Source of the DNA: an uncultured Bacteroidia bacterium
GTDB taxonomy: Bacteria > Bacteroidota > Bacteroidia > Bacteroidales > Prolixibacteraceae
NCBI GenBank assembly: GCA_903834845.1
Contig: CAILKW010000029.1
Span: 1-59,380, forward strand
DNA length: 59,380 bases
Reading direction: 5' to 3'
Shown: positions 35,564 to 46,200 of the stretch, in pieces
How the letters are laid out: each line of letters opens with the position of its first letter
Position numbering within the stretch: position 1 is the first letter of the stretch
The notes under the pieces: generated by a model
What the model saw: only the letters and a program-made list of their open reading frames with translations
The model's database searches: none
What the model was told of the DNA's origin: nothing
Program-made: the position numbers and the translations under genes

Positions 35564-38395
35564 ATGTCATTAAAACATAAAAGTCAATTTATCGAACTTT
35601 TTCTCCTGTCCTTTTTTCTGTTCCCCTGTTTTCTTGTGGCTCAGGAACTCAAAACAATTGAATTTTCAGGTTTACGCGGAATTCTGGTCGAATCGTTTAA
35701 CAAGAGCTTCAAACCCTTGTCGGGATTGCCTTTGGTATCCTTTCAAATCGATGAAAAGCACTACAACACTGAACAGGTTACTGAAAAGGATGGGAAATGG
35801 GCACTTCCCGGAGTGATTGAAATTGAACACTTTCCAATTGATTATACCACCGGGGTGAAAATGTCCGTCACCTTCCGGAACATTTCAAACGATACAATTC
35901 TTTTGCATAACATCGTTCCGTTTGGCGAGTCGGCAAATCGGGTTTATATCACCGGCAAAGGGGATAACGGATTGTCGAGGACCCACCTTTTCCGTCCGGG
36001 ATTTGAGCCTGTAAATGTAATTGTTCCCGACAATGCCTGGGAATTGGGTTTTTCAACGGTAGATTTGAGCAACAATAAAAAAGTCTGTTCCCTTGTCCGA
36101 AGATCAAAAGATTCGGTCCAAAAGGGGAAACGGCGAAGGTTTGAAACAGAATTGTTTCCTGGTGGTTCGGTTAAGTATTCCCTTTGGGCTGATTTCTATG
36201 AAGGGGAATGGCAGGAAGGTTTAAGGGTCATGTTTCAAAAGCGGATGCTATATGATGTGGAACCCGGCCAATTTGACAACACTTTGTTTGAGCGCAACGA
36301 CCTGAAATGGGCACGCCATGCTTATGTCTCACACCTTATACAATGCTGGGACAATTATTATTACGACTCCACAGATGGGAAATTTCACATGGAAGACCTT
36401 ATAAAACAGGGGAAAACTTTGTACGGGGGCGATGATTTTGTTGGTATCTGGCCTACGTGGCCTTCTTTGGGGATGGACCAACGTAACCAATGGGACTTGT
36501 TCCGCGACCTGCCGGGGGGAATGTCACAAATTAAAAAACTGGCAGAAATGTGCAACAGTTATAAATCGCGTCTGTTTATCTGCTACAATCCGTGGGACCA
36601 AAGCACCCGGAATGAGAGCCATACTGTTGGAATGGCGAACATTATAGCTGCCACGGGTGCCGATGGTGTTGTTTTGGATACCCAGGGTGGATCGAGCAAG
36701 GAATTGCAACATGCAGCCGACTCAGTCCGTTCGGGAGTTGTCATGTACAGCGAAGGAATGGCGGTACCCAAAGATATGCAGGGAATCGTTTCCGGACGTG
36801 TACACAATGCGTTGTATTACTGCCCTATGCTGAACCTGAATAAGTTTATCAAGACTGAATTTGCTATATTCAGGGTGGTGGAATTGTACAAAGAACCGAT
36901 CAGGCGCGAGTATAATCTTTCCCTTTTTAATGGCTATGGTGTCGAAATGAATATCTTCGCTCCGGGAAAACCCGAATGGCTTGAAGAACAATACCGTTAT
37001 CTGGGTCGGATCTCCCGCATCCTTCGTGAGAACACCTTTAATTTTATTTCAAACGATTTCACACCTTTAATACCAACAACCACCGACAACATCTGGGTAA
37101 ATAGGTGGGATACGCAAAACAAAACGATTTATACCATTTATAGCCTGATCCCGGCAGGTTATAAAGGCTACCTTTTTAATGTTGACAAAAAAGAGGATTG
37201 GCATTTTGTCGATCTCTGGCACCATCAGGAAAAAGTACCCAAACAAGTGGATGGTAAATGGCTGATCGAGGCAGAAACAGATGCATTTAACCAGTCATGG
37301 TTGGGAACAAATAACGAAGGAAAGGTTGACTGTATTGCTTCTTTTCCTAATCTGCTTCGCGTATCCCGCGAAAGCGATAACCTTGAGGTGATTGCCGAAA
37401 AAGGGGATGAAATAAAAATATGGGCAGGAGTTCCCGATTATGAAAAGAAACCGTTGGTTCTTCCTACGGGTAAAAATAGTATTCGTTTAATGGAGCATTT
37501 TGGTCGTTTCGAGGGAAGGTTTGTCATCCAGCTTTTTGAAAAAGGAATTTTGATCGATGAGCGAATTGACGAGATTAAAGCAGGTACACCACGTTTATAC
37601 AGCCAATCGATCAAAACAAAAGGATCGGCGACAATTCCATCAGGTATGGTAAAAATTCCTTCCGGCAACCTGGTTTTCAAAACTACGAATGGCGATGATT
37701 TTATACCCTACCCCAAATATAATCAGGGTAAAACGTATGAGGTATCTACCCTTTACATGGATAAGTATCCGGTAACCAACAAACAGTTCAAAGTATTTAT
37801 GGATGCAACCAACTATGAACCAAAGGATAAGGCCAACTTCCTGAAAAACTGGACCGATGGGAAAATCCCGGCAAAACAGGAAAACTATCCGGTAGTCTAT
37901 ATTTCATACGAAGATGCCCAGACCTATGCAAAATGGGCAGGCAAACGATTACCCACCGAAATCGAATGGCAATATGCGGCTCAAACCTCTTCCGGTAACG
38001 AGTGGCCATGGGTGCAAAAAACCCCCATCAAAAGAGGTCAGGAAGTGATTACGGAAACATTGACTGTTTCCTCCATTGAAGGAATTAATCCTAAATATTG
38101 TAACCTGAGAGATGGAAAACCATATCCGGTTGGCAAATATCCGAAAGGTGTAAATCCTTATGGATTAGAAGATTTAGTTGGCTGTGTGTGGCAATTGACC
38201 AACGATTTATATGCGAGTGGAAGCTATCGGTATATCATCATGAAAGGTGGAAGTTACTTCAGGCCTTCGTCGAGTTGGTGGTATGTGCAGGGAGGACCAA
38301 GGGAGTTGCATTACAGGCAATACCTCCTCCGTATTTCGGAAGGATTTGAACGGAATGCAACTGTAGGGTTCCGGTGTGTCGCAGATGTTGATTGA
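35564..38395 (+). CDS. Glycosidase-like TIM-barrel protein fused to FGE/SUMF1-like domain
   Basis: This is a 943-residue secreted protein with signal peptide FFLFPCFLVAQ. Residues 20-250 are beta-sandwich (supersandwich-like). Residues about 265-560 read like a clan GH-D/GH36-type barrel: FVGIWPTWPSLGMDQRNQWD, LFICYNPWDQSTR, GADGVVLDTQGG (candidate nucleophile Asp about 373) and MYSEGMA (candidate acid about 397). I cannot name the family. Residues about 695-940 are an FGE-sulfatase domain (MVKIPSGN, DKYPVTNKQFKVFM, WAGKRLPTEIEWQYAA, GLEDLVGCVWQLTND, GGSY, GFRCV). The paired cysteines of true formylglycine-generating enzymes after GGSY are absent (FRPSSSWW), so this module is probably a non-catalytic, perhaps binding, domain. 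Confidence 0.78.
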   Translation: MSLKHKSQFIELFLLSFFLFPCFLVAQELKTIEFSGLRGILVESFNKSFKPLSGLPLVSFQIDEKHYNTEQVTEKDGKWALPGVIEIEHFPIDYTTGVKMSVTFRNISNDTILLHNIVPFGESANRVYITGKGDNGLSRTHLFRPGFEPVNVIVPDNAWELGFSTVDLSNNKKVCSLVRRSKDSVQKGKRRRFETELFPGGSVKYSLWADFYEGEWQEGLRVMFQKRMLYDVEPGQFDNTLFERNDLKWARHAYVSHLIQCWDNYYYDSTDGKFHMEDLIKQGKTLYGGDDFVGIWPTWPSLGMDQRNQWDLFRDLPGGMSQIKKLAEMCNSYKSRLFICYNPWDQSTRNESHTVGMANIIAATGADGVVLDTQGGSSKELQHAADSVRSGVVMYSEGMAVPKDMQGIVSGRVHNALYYCPMLNLNKFIKTEFAIFRVVELYKEPIRREYNLSLFNGYGVEMNIFAPGKPEWLEEQYRYLGRISRILRENTFNFISNDFTPLIPTTTDNIWVNRWDTQNKTIYTIYSLIPAGYKGYLFNVDKKEDWHFVDLWHHQEKVPKQVDGKWLIEAETDAFNQSWLGTNNEGKVDCIASFPNLLRVSRESDNLEVIAEKGDEIKIWAGVPDYEKKPLVLPTGKNSIRLMEHFGRFEGRFVIQLFEKGILIDERIDEIKAGTPRLYSQSIKTKGSATIPSGMVKIPSGNLVFKTTNGDDFIPYPKYNQGKTYEVSTLYMDKYPVTNKQFKVFMDATNYEPKDKANFLKNWTDGKIPAKQENYPVVYISYEDAQTYAKWAGKRLPTEIEWQYAAQTSSGNEWPWVQKTPIKRGQEVITETLTVSSIEGINPKYCNLRDGKPYPVGKYPKGVNPYGLEDLVGCVWQLTNDLYASGSYRYIIMKGGSYFRPSSSWWYVQGGPRELHYRQYLLRISEGFERNATVGFRCVADVD

Positions 38396-38429
38396 ACATT
38401 AACTTTGATAAAACTTTAAACTTGAAAAT

Positions 38430-40442
38430 ATGAATATCAAATCGGTTATCATGATCGTACTGGTCTGTCTGCCATTAGCCTGGGTTTATGGTCAAAAGCC
38501 ATCAAATGAATCACTCTATTTGAACAACCGGGTACCGTTGAGGGTGAAACCTTATATGGAACTACCGCTTGGGGCAATAAAACCTGATGGATGGTTAAAG
38601 GACCAGTTGATCCGCCAAAAAGATGGAATGACAGGGCATCTCGATGAGATTTATGAACCGGTAATGGGGAAGCTCAATGGATGGCTTGGCGGAGATGGCG
38701 ATGTATGGGAACGCGGTCCTTACTGGATCGACGGTTTATTGCCATTAGCTTATATCCTGAATGATAAGGTATTGATTGAAAAATCCAAACCTTGGATCGA
38801 ATGGGCGATCAACAGCCAAAGAGCTGATGGTTACTTTGGTCCGGATACGGACAGGAAGAATGAACCGGGGTTACAGCGCACCAATGCACAGGACTGGTGG
38901 CCCAAAATGGTCATGCTGAAAATCCTGCAGCAATATTATTCAGCCACCAATGACGAACGTATCATCAAATTGATGTTGGGGTATTTCCGTTATCAGCTTG
39001 AGGAGTTGCCCAAAAAACCTCTCAACAACTGGACCCATTGGGGTCAGGACCGTGGTGGTGACAACCTTGCAGTGGTATATTGGTTATACAATCTCACAGG
39101 AGAAAAATCGCTCCTCAATCTGGCAGAATTGATCCACCACCAAACCGTAAATTGGACGGATGCTTTCCTTGATGGGGAACTGTCAAAACAATGGGGTTTT
39201 CATTGTGTAAATGTGGCTCAGGCTATGAAGGAACCTATTGTTTATTATCAGCAAAGTCAACAGCCTAAATATGTCGATGCAGTAAAAAAAGGGTTGGCCT
39301 ATTTGCGACTTTACCATGGAATGCCGCATGGTTTATATGGGGCCGACGAAATGCTGCATGGCAACAATCCAACCCAGGGATCAGAACTTTGTACCGCAGT
39401 GGAAATGATGTTCTCGATGGAAACCATCTTGCCGATTACCGGAGATGTTGAATTTGCCGACCAGTTGGAAAAAGTTGCCTTTAACGCCCTTCCAACCCAG
39501 GCCACCGACAATTACGACGGCAGGCAATATTATCAGCAGGCGAACCAGGTAATGATTACCCGTCATCCCCGTAATTTTAACACAGCATACGAAGGAACCG
39601 GACTCCTTTTTGGCCCGCTTACCGGTTATCCTTGTTGCACATCGAACATGCACCAGGGTTGGCCCAAGTTCACGCAGAACCTTTGGTATGCTACTGCAGA
39701 CAAAGGAATTGCGGCCCTAGTTTACGCACCCTCAAAAGTCAACTTAAAAATAGGTGATGGAACGATTGTGGAATTTGTGGAAGAAACCAATTATCCTTTT
39801 GACGAATCCATAAAATTCACTTTGAAATCTAATATACAGATCAGCTTCCCCTTCCATCTGAGAATTCCAGCCTGGTGCACAACAGCTACTGTTAAAATCA
39901 ACGGAAAAGTTTGGGACGAGTATCTTGGAAACCAAGTTATTAAAATCAAACGTGAATGGAAAAGTGGCGACTGTATGGAATTGATTCTTCCGATGGAATT
40001 GAAAACCTCTCGCTGGTACGAAAATTCAGTAGCTATCGAACTTGGCCCGTTGACCTTTGCCCTCAAAATTGGTGAAAACTGGAAAAGAGTTGAAAACAAC
40101 GACAAGTATGGGAAGTTTTACTACGAAGTAGAACCCACAACACCTTGGAATTACGGTTTGATTGAGTCGGCAATAGGCAATCTGAGCGGGAACTTTGTGG
40201 TGGTGAAACGCAATGTTCCTGCGAATTCATATCCATGGAACCCGGAAAACAGCCCGGTTGAAATCAGGGCAAAGGGGGTAAAAATCCCTTTCTGGACAAT
40301 TTACAATGGTTCGGCAGGACCTTTGCCCTACAGCGAACAATACCAGTTAAAATCAGAAGCGCCCGAACCCATCATCTTAATCCCTTATGGATGCACAACG
40401 TTGCGCATTTCCGAATTTCCGGTTGTAACTGTAAAACCATGA
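38430..40442 (+). CDS. GH127-type (DUF1680) beta-L-arabinofuranosidase-like enzyme
   Basis: The 670-residue secreted protein has signal peptide VCLPLAWVYGQ and the DUF1680 start AIKPDGWLKDQLIRQKDGM. The (alpha/alpha)6 barrel has DVWERGPYWIDGLLPLAY and SQRADGYFGPD, and a C-terminal beta-sandwich has FHLRIPAWC and LTFALKIGE. Candidate zinc/catalytic residues are E307, E319-x-C321 (GSELCTAVEMM) and the adjacent pair C402-C403 (YPCCTSNM). They match the Glu/Cys zinc-thiolate set of GH127 HypBA1, in which one of the paired cysteines is the nucleophile. Related families GH137/GH142/GH146 share this fold, so the exact activity is open. It follows the FGE fusion by 34 bases. Confidence 0.88.
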   Translation: MNIKSVIMIVLVCLPLAWVYGQKPSNESLYLNNRVPLRVKPYMELPLGAIKPDGWLKDQLIRQKDGMTGHLDEIYEPVMGKLNGWLGGDGDVWERGPYWIDGLLPLAYILNDKVLIEKSKPWIEWAINSQRADGYFGPDTDRKNEPGLQRTNAQDWWPKMVMLKILQQYYSATNDERIIKLMLGYFRYQLEELPKKPLNNWTHWGQDRGGDNLAVVYWLYNLTGEKSLLNLAELIHHQTVNWTDAFLDGELSKQWGFHCVNVAQAMKEPIVYYQQSQQPKYVDAVKKGLAYLRLYHGMPHGLYGADEMLHGNNPTQGSELCTAVEMMFSMETILPITGDVEFADQLEKVAFNALPTQATDNYDGRQYYQQANQVMITRHPRNFNTAYEGTGLLFGPLTGYPCCTSNMHQGWPKFTQNLWYATADKGIAALVYAPSKVNLKIGDGTIVEFVEETNYPFDESIKFTLKSNIQISFPFHLRIPAWCTTATVKINGKVWDEYLGNQVIKIKREWKSGDCMELILPMELKTSRWYENSVAIELGPLTFALKIGENWKRVENNDKYGKFYYEVEPTTPWNYGLIESAIGNLSGNFVVVKRNVPANSYPWNPENSPVEIRAKGVKIPFWTIYNGSAGPLPYSEQYQLKSEAPEPIILIPYGCTTLRISEFPVVTVKP

Positions 40443-40448
40443 CATACA

Positions 40449-40481
40449 AGACCTTCAAGGTTTCAAAAACCTTGAAGGTCT
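40449..40481. repeat. Perfect 15-bp inverted repeat
   Basis: AGACCTTCAAGGTTT (40449-40463) and AAACCTTGAAGGTCT (40467-40481) are exact reverse complements with a 3-base loop. It lies 7 bases after the GH127-type stop. No T-run follows; it could still cause pausing, mRNA protection or termination. Its AC-rich tail TAGGCACAT shares the dispersed CCTATGTG word (reversed). Confidence 0.85.
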
Positions 40482-40508
40482 AATAGGCACATTATCAATT
40501 GATTCAAA

Positions 40509-43199
40509 ATGAAGAAACCTATCATTATTCTGGTATTCCTGATTTCGATTCTGAATGTTTCCGGCAAAAAAAAACCATCTTTCCTGTCATCCCTTCATGC
40601 AGGAAAAAATTTCCCGCTTTATACTACTTATGCAGCAGCACAGGAAAGGTCGGACTTTGTTCTTGATGAAGGTTATGAATTCAGATATGATTCTGATGCC
40701 TCGGGAGCCGATTTTATAACAGATTCAGGTGGGGATATTTGTCTTGGATTTCGAAAAAACGGCCAATGGGTTTACCGAATATCCGAAATGTACAAGCCAC
40801 CGGTAATCACAAGTTCTTATCCCGATCTTGTTAAATATGAGTATGAACCATTTCAAGGCATCAAAGTTTTTGCATCGTTTCTAACCTATTCGTCACGTGC
40901 TGCATTACTTGATCTTGCCATTGTCAATACAGGCAAAGAAAAAGCAGAAATCGACCTGTATCCTTTTATGCGAAGCAATAACCGGTCCTTTCATTCCGTT
41001 GAGTTAAATAAAGGGGAAAATAGGGCGACCTTTTCTCACGAAGAATACCCGGATGGGTGGACCCTTTCCCAAAAACTGCCCTATTCCGACAGCATCCGCA
41101 ATGTTTTTATGCTTTCGGTGCCAGTTGACGAAGTATTTGCCTTTTCAAGTGAGGCAGGCGAATCGGCCCCTATTCCTTCAGGAATTTTCTTGTCCAAAAA
41201 ACCAACTCGCCAATTAACGGGACGGTTGTATTCAAAAGAAGGCGAACGCCTGGCCGGAAGATCCCCGGTAAACCGGCTTCAACTAACCATAGACGATAAT
41301 GAGGAGATCCTTATTACTGAAAACAGTGGCATTTGGGGCACATCAGCATCCTCCATTGAAGCTGATGGTTACTTCCGCATTGAAGCAGGAAATATAGACC
41401 TCGAAGCAAAAAGGTATAGGCTGACCGGTTACAATGAAAAATATGGGAAACAAGCCACAATAACCGGCACTTTCAAAGGTGAATCAGACCGGTGCGATCT
41501 TAAACTAACTGATTTACAGATGCCTGTAATCGAAAATATCAGGTTTGAAAACGAACGGATCGAATGGTCGAAACCCGAAAAAGAAGCAACATTTTCAGTT
41601 TATCGGCGAACCTATCTCGAAACTGTTTACCGCCGGATAGCAAAAGGAATCAATGTTTCCACATTTGTTGACAGTGGGGTAGAGAAAGGTCGTTTATATG
41701 GATATGTTGTTACGTGTCAGGTCAATAATCAGTCAGGTATCCAGTCCCGTGAAGTCTTAAATGTGGCTAACACTCTATTTACGGACTATGTAAAAAATAA
41801 GATCATTCCTCCTGTCATTCCTCAAAATGCCCGTATCGTTTCATTTAGAAAAAAACTTGAATTGAACCCAGGCATTACGACAAGCCTAAGGGTTATTCGT
41901 TCGGTAAGGTCAAAAAAAGATAATCAGGACAGTTTCCTTGCTCAAACCAAAAAAGTCCTGAAAACCGATATCGGTTCAATTATCAAAACCAATGAAAGGC
42001 AACTTTCAAAAGTTAAAATATTTGACTTTCAAAATGAGAAACAGGAAGCATTGTTTTGGAGCAATGTAAACATGATGCGACAAGTCTTTTACCCTCCACA
42101 GGCTAAATCGAATTACAACTATTACGTCTTTTCGCGGGAACCTACGTGGGGTTGGGGACATGGGGGCCAGGTTTTTCACGAAAGTATAACCATGCTTGCT
42201 TATGCCGATGTCGATCCCTTAAGTGCGATGAATTCGCAACGGGTATTTTCACAAAGACAATATCCCAATGGCTATATCAATTACCGGACAGGATCGTTCC
42301 TGGATGAGATCATTGAGAACAACGGTGAACTTACCTCTTCTGCCCCCTGGTATTCGTGGCTCAACCTGGAAGTATTCAAAATGACACGGGAGACGGCATT
42401 TCTAAAAGAGATGTATAAATCTTCTGTCAAATTCTACAACTTTTACACTGGAAACCGTGATAAAGACGGCGATGGATTGTGCGAATGGGGAGGGGAGGCA
42501 GTCCTCGAATCGGTGCGTGATGCCCTGGTGGCAGTATGGGACGAGGTTGGGTATCCATCTAATTTTGAAGGACTTGATTTAAACTGCATGTTGGTTATGG
42601 AGGCTAAATCGTTAGAGGAGATGGCCAGAGAACTGGGATTAAATTCCGATGCAGAGAAATGGAAATCTGACCATGAAAAAAGAACTGCCCTGATCAATAA
42701 ATATTGCTGGGACAAGGAAACAGGATTTTATTACAATGTAAACAAGACCGATCACAGCTTCACGTATAAAAAGCCAAACGACCTGAAAAGAATGGAAATC
42801 ATAGGTTTTCTCCCTTTGTGGGCTGGAATTTCCAACGAAGTGCAAACAAAATCCCTTGTGTTACATCTGACAGATCCGGCAAAGTTCTGGCGAAAATATG
42901 GTATTCCGTCACTTGCTGCCGATGACAGCTATTACAACGATAAGGGTTATTGGAATGGCCCGGTGTGGGTGCAATGGAACTACCTGATAGAGTGTGGATT
43001 ACTAAATTACGGGTACAAAAAGGAAGCCAGGGAACTGGTAGCTAAAGTATCGGAAGTAATGGCCGACAGGCTTTCAAACAACCATAACTTATGGGAATTC
43101 TATAGTCCCGACAATTTATGGGGCGGGCACCATAAAACCTATATCTGGACCGGTATAATGAACAGAATGATGAAAGACGTACAAAGTGGGAATGAATAG
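40509..43199 (+). CDS. (alpha/alpha)6-barrel glycoside hydrolase, MGH1/GH63-like
   Basis: The 896-residue secreted protein has signal peptide IIILVFLISILNVSG. The N-terminal half is beta-sandwich (supersandwich about 20-300), then a linker domain. The C-terminal barrel (about 500-890) has the trehalase/GH63-like signatures RDKDGDGLCEWGGEAVLESV (acidic pair), LDLNCMLVMEAKSLEEMA, YCWDKETGFYYNV, FLPLWAGI, YWNGPVWVQWNYL and HNLWEFYSPDN. The last Glu and the Asp of the DGD region are candidate catalytic residues. The family is near the MGH1-like domain (PF22422), which covers glucosidases and mannosylglycerate hydrolases. It is the last gene of the plus-strand arm and ends 19 bases from the convergent kinase gene. 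Confidence 0.78.
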   Translation: MKKPIIILVFLISILNVSGKKKPSFLSSLHAGKNFPLYTTYAAAQERSDFVLDEGYEFRYDSDASGADFITDSGGDICLGFRKNGQWVYRISEMYKPPVITSSYPDLVKYEYEPFQGIKVFASFLTYSSRAALLDLAIVNTGKEKAEIDLYPFMRSNNRSFHSVELNKGENRATFSHEEYPDGWTLSQKLPYSDSIRNVFMLSVPVDEVFAFSSEAGESAPIPSGIFLSKKPTRQLTGRLYSKEGERLAGRSPVNRLQLTIDDNEEILITENSGIWGTSASSIEADGYFRIEAGNIDLEAKRYRLTGYNEKYGKQATITGTFKGESDRCDLKLTDLQMPVIENIRFENERIEWSKPEKEATFSVYRRTYLETVYRRIAKGINVSTFVDSGVEKGRLYGYVVTCQVNNQSGIQSREVLNVANTLFTDYVKNKIIPPVIPQNARIVSFRKKLELNPGITTSLRVIRSVRSKKDNQDSFLAQTKKVLKTDIGSIIKTNERQLSKVKIFDFQNEKQEALFWSNVNMMRQVFYPPQAKSNYNYYVFSREPTWGWGHGGQVFHESITMLAYADVDPLSAMNSQRVFSQRQYPNGYINYRTGSFLDEIIENNGELTSSAPWYSWLNLEVFKMTRETAFLKEMYKSSVKFYNFYTGNRDKDGDGLCEWGGEAVLESVRDALVAVWDEVGYPSNFEGLDLNCMLVMEAKSLEEMARELGLNSDAEKWKSDHEKRTALINKYCWDKETGFYYNVNKTDHSFTYKKPNDLKRMEIIGFLPLWAGISNEVQTKSLVLHLTDPAKFWRKYGIPSLAADDSYYNDKGYWNGPVWVQWNYLIECGLLNYGYKKEARELVAKVSEVMADRLSNNHNLWEFYSPDNLWGGHHKTYIWTGIMNRMMKDVQSGNE

Positions 43200-43218
43200 C
43201 ACCCCGAATATTTAACCA

Positions 43219-46200
43219 TTACTTGAAATACTTTTGTATTAATCCAAGCAATTCGTCTTTGTTGATGGGCTTTGCAATATAATCGTTGCAACCTACTTCT
43301 ATTGCTTTTTCTCGGTCGGTTGATAGGCTGTAAGCTGTTTGTGCAATGATAATAGCCTTTTTGTTGAATTGACGAATATATCGTGTAGCCTCATATCCGT
43401 CCATTAAGGGCATTTGAATATCCATTAGAATTAAATCGATGTCAGGGTTATTGCGGCAAATCTCAACTGCTTCATTGCCTGACTTTGCTTTCAAAATTTC
43501 TTTGCCATGAGTCTTGATGGTTATATCAATCAACATTTCCGATACTTTATCATCTTCTACAATCAATATCTTCAATCCAGAAACTTTGGGGTCAATTTGA
43601 TTATTTGTTTTATCAATTACAACAACACTTTTAGCATCGATTTTTTCTTCTGGCCCTACGTTGTATGGCAGGGTGAAATAAAAGGTTGAACAAACGCCTT
43701 CTTCGCTTTCGACCCAAATAGTTCCGCCAAGCATTTCCACATAAGCTTTTGCAATGGACAAACCTAATCCCGAACCTTCGAATTGCCGGGTACTTGTGCT
43801 ATCGGCCTGCCTGAACCGGTCGAATATAACGTGCAATTTGTCTTTGCCAATACCAACACCGGTATCTTTAACCGAAAATTGGAGCTTACTGAGCTTACTG
43901 CCAGCCTTATTAACGATGCAAATGTCAAATTCAATTGATCCTGTTTTTGTAAATTTTATTGCATTGCCTATCAAAATGGAGATTATGGAGTACACTTTTT
44001 TAAAGTCTGTGGAGATGCTATCGATATTTGGGGGCAATTGGTTATTGATAACAAATTTCAATCCTTGAAATTCACAACTGGTTTTAAACTGGCCAAACAG
44101 TTTGTCCATTAAACTGCGGATATTTATTTCTGAAATTACCGCCTTGATCTGCCCTGCCTGAATCTGCGAGACTTCCACAATATCGTTGATCGTATTCATA
44201 AGCCGGAAGGCACTTTCGTTGATGATGTCAATAAATTTTGCCCTTTCGTCGTTCGTAAGATCAGGGTCATCCTTGATTAATCGCAGAAAACCTAGTATGC
44301 CGTTGAACGGGGTGCGTATTTCGTGCGAGATGTTATTTAGAAAAGCTTTTTTGAGATTGTTGCTTTCTTCGGCTTGTTCCTTGGCTTTAACGAGATCGTC
44401 TAATATTTTTTTCTTTTCGGTAGTATCTTCCTTTATGGCGATAAAAAAAGAAATGTCGCCATTATCGTCAGATACAGAGGTTATTACGGCACTTTCCCAA
44501 TAGATTTCGCCATTTTTCTTTTTATTCTGAAACTCACCGTACCAATTTTTGCCCGACAAAATTGTTTTCCATAGATCATCGTAAAACTCCTTGGTTTGCA
44601 TGCCCGATTGCCATAAAGAAGGTTTATTGCCTATTACATCCTGGGGCAAATAGCCTGATATTTCAGAGAACTCTGGGTTTACATATTCAATGATGCCATT
44701 GATATCGGTAATCAGAATGGAATTGGGGCTTTGTTCTACAACAAGCGATAACTTACGGATATGCTTTTCCTGTATTTTCTTCTCCTCTAACAACTTTATC
44801 TTGTTCAATGCGATGCTTATCTGGTTACATACCGATTCCAGGAAACCAATATCCTGTTCTGTCCAATCCCTTACAATGGTGGTTTGGTTAAGAACAATCA
44901 GATAGTATCCTGTTTCGTATAAGGCAAACGGAAACCAAAGCCCGCTTTTTATGTTCATCGAATCGTGAATTATCGTGGCCGAATCGTCTGCACTGAGCAA
45001 TGGGGAAACATTATTGACATGACTCTGGAAGGGCTGCCTGTTGTGGTACATCCACCATAGCGCAACTCCAAATAGATCAACAGGGTAGGAACCTTTTGTT
45101 GCGGTTAAGCCATTTGTTTCAGGATTGAGCCATTCGCAAAAGGCATGAATAAAACCCTCGCCAATGGCTACATCATAAATCAAAGCCCTGTCAGTTCCAA
45201 TGGCCTGGCCTATTATGCTTACAGTCTGCTCAAGTAAAGCTTTTGCCTCATCCGATGAAATGATTACTTCGGCAATCTGGTGAAGCGCGTTCGAAAAAGT
45301 CAGTTCCTTTTTAAGTTCAGTTTGTACCTTATGCCTTTCAATTACGCTTTCGATTATGTTTGCTGCCGATTTAAGCAGTTCTTGTTCTTCGTCTGACCAT
45401 TGGCTGTGTTGCCTTACAGAGTCGAGACCGATAAAACCAGCCAGTTTGCCTGAAAGGGCAAAAGGGGTTATGATGAGCGATTTTATGCCATAATGTTCAA
45501 GTGTTTCTTTTCCGGGCTGACTTCTAAGCGGGTGGTTGCTAATGTCGGGCAGATAGATGCTTCGTTGGTGTTTGAGTTCCTCCATCCACTCCGGTAACAG
45601 AGAGTTGTGTAGGTTCTGAAGATTTTTAATTTCCGGTTCGGTACCTTCAGCACACCATTCGTGCGTGTTCGACATGGTTTGACGGCTGTTGTTGAACGAA
45701 AACAGGTAAGCACGGTCGCAGTTGCTAAAACTACCGATTTTTGATAGCAAAAGGTTAATAACGGAGTCTGGGTTGTCATCGGAATCGTTGATAAATTGTT
45801 CGGATATTTTAAGCAGAATGGCCTCAAACTCTTTTATGTGCCTGAAGTTTTCGGCCTCATTTACCGATTCGGTGATGTCCCTGTATTTCCAGAGATGCCC
45901 GTTGTACTTGTTTTCAATAAATAAAGGGATATAATCCCTTTCGAAATACCGTCCATCTGCCAATTCCAGTTTGTTGCTGAGCGACATTTTTTTTTCAAAA
46001 AGGATACTATTGATATCGGCAATGAATTTTTCGGGATTTTTGAAGAATATTTTGCTTTGTTCGGCAGAGTCGGAACAATTTGCCCCTATAAGGGCATCGG
46101 GAGGTGCCGGAATGGAAAACATATCGCAAAACAACTGGTTTGTCAAAACAATATTCCGGTCCGAATCCTCAAGTAAAATACCTTCGTTCAGGTTCAAAAT

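Noticed and set aside
35564-38395. Active formylglycine-generating enzyme serving the sulfatase remnant
   Set aside because: The cysteines after GGSY are missing, and the only sulfatase in the window is a broken remnant.
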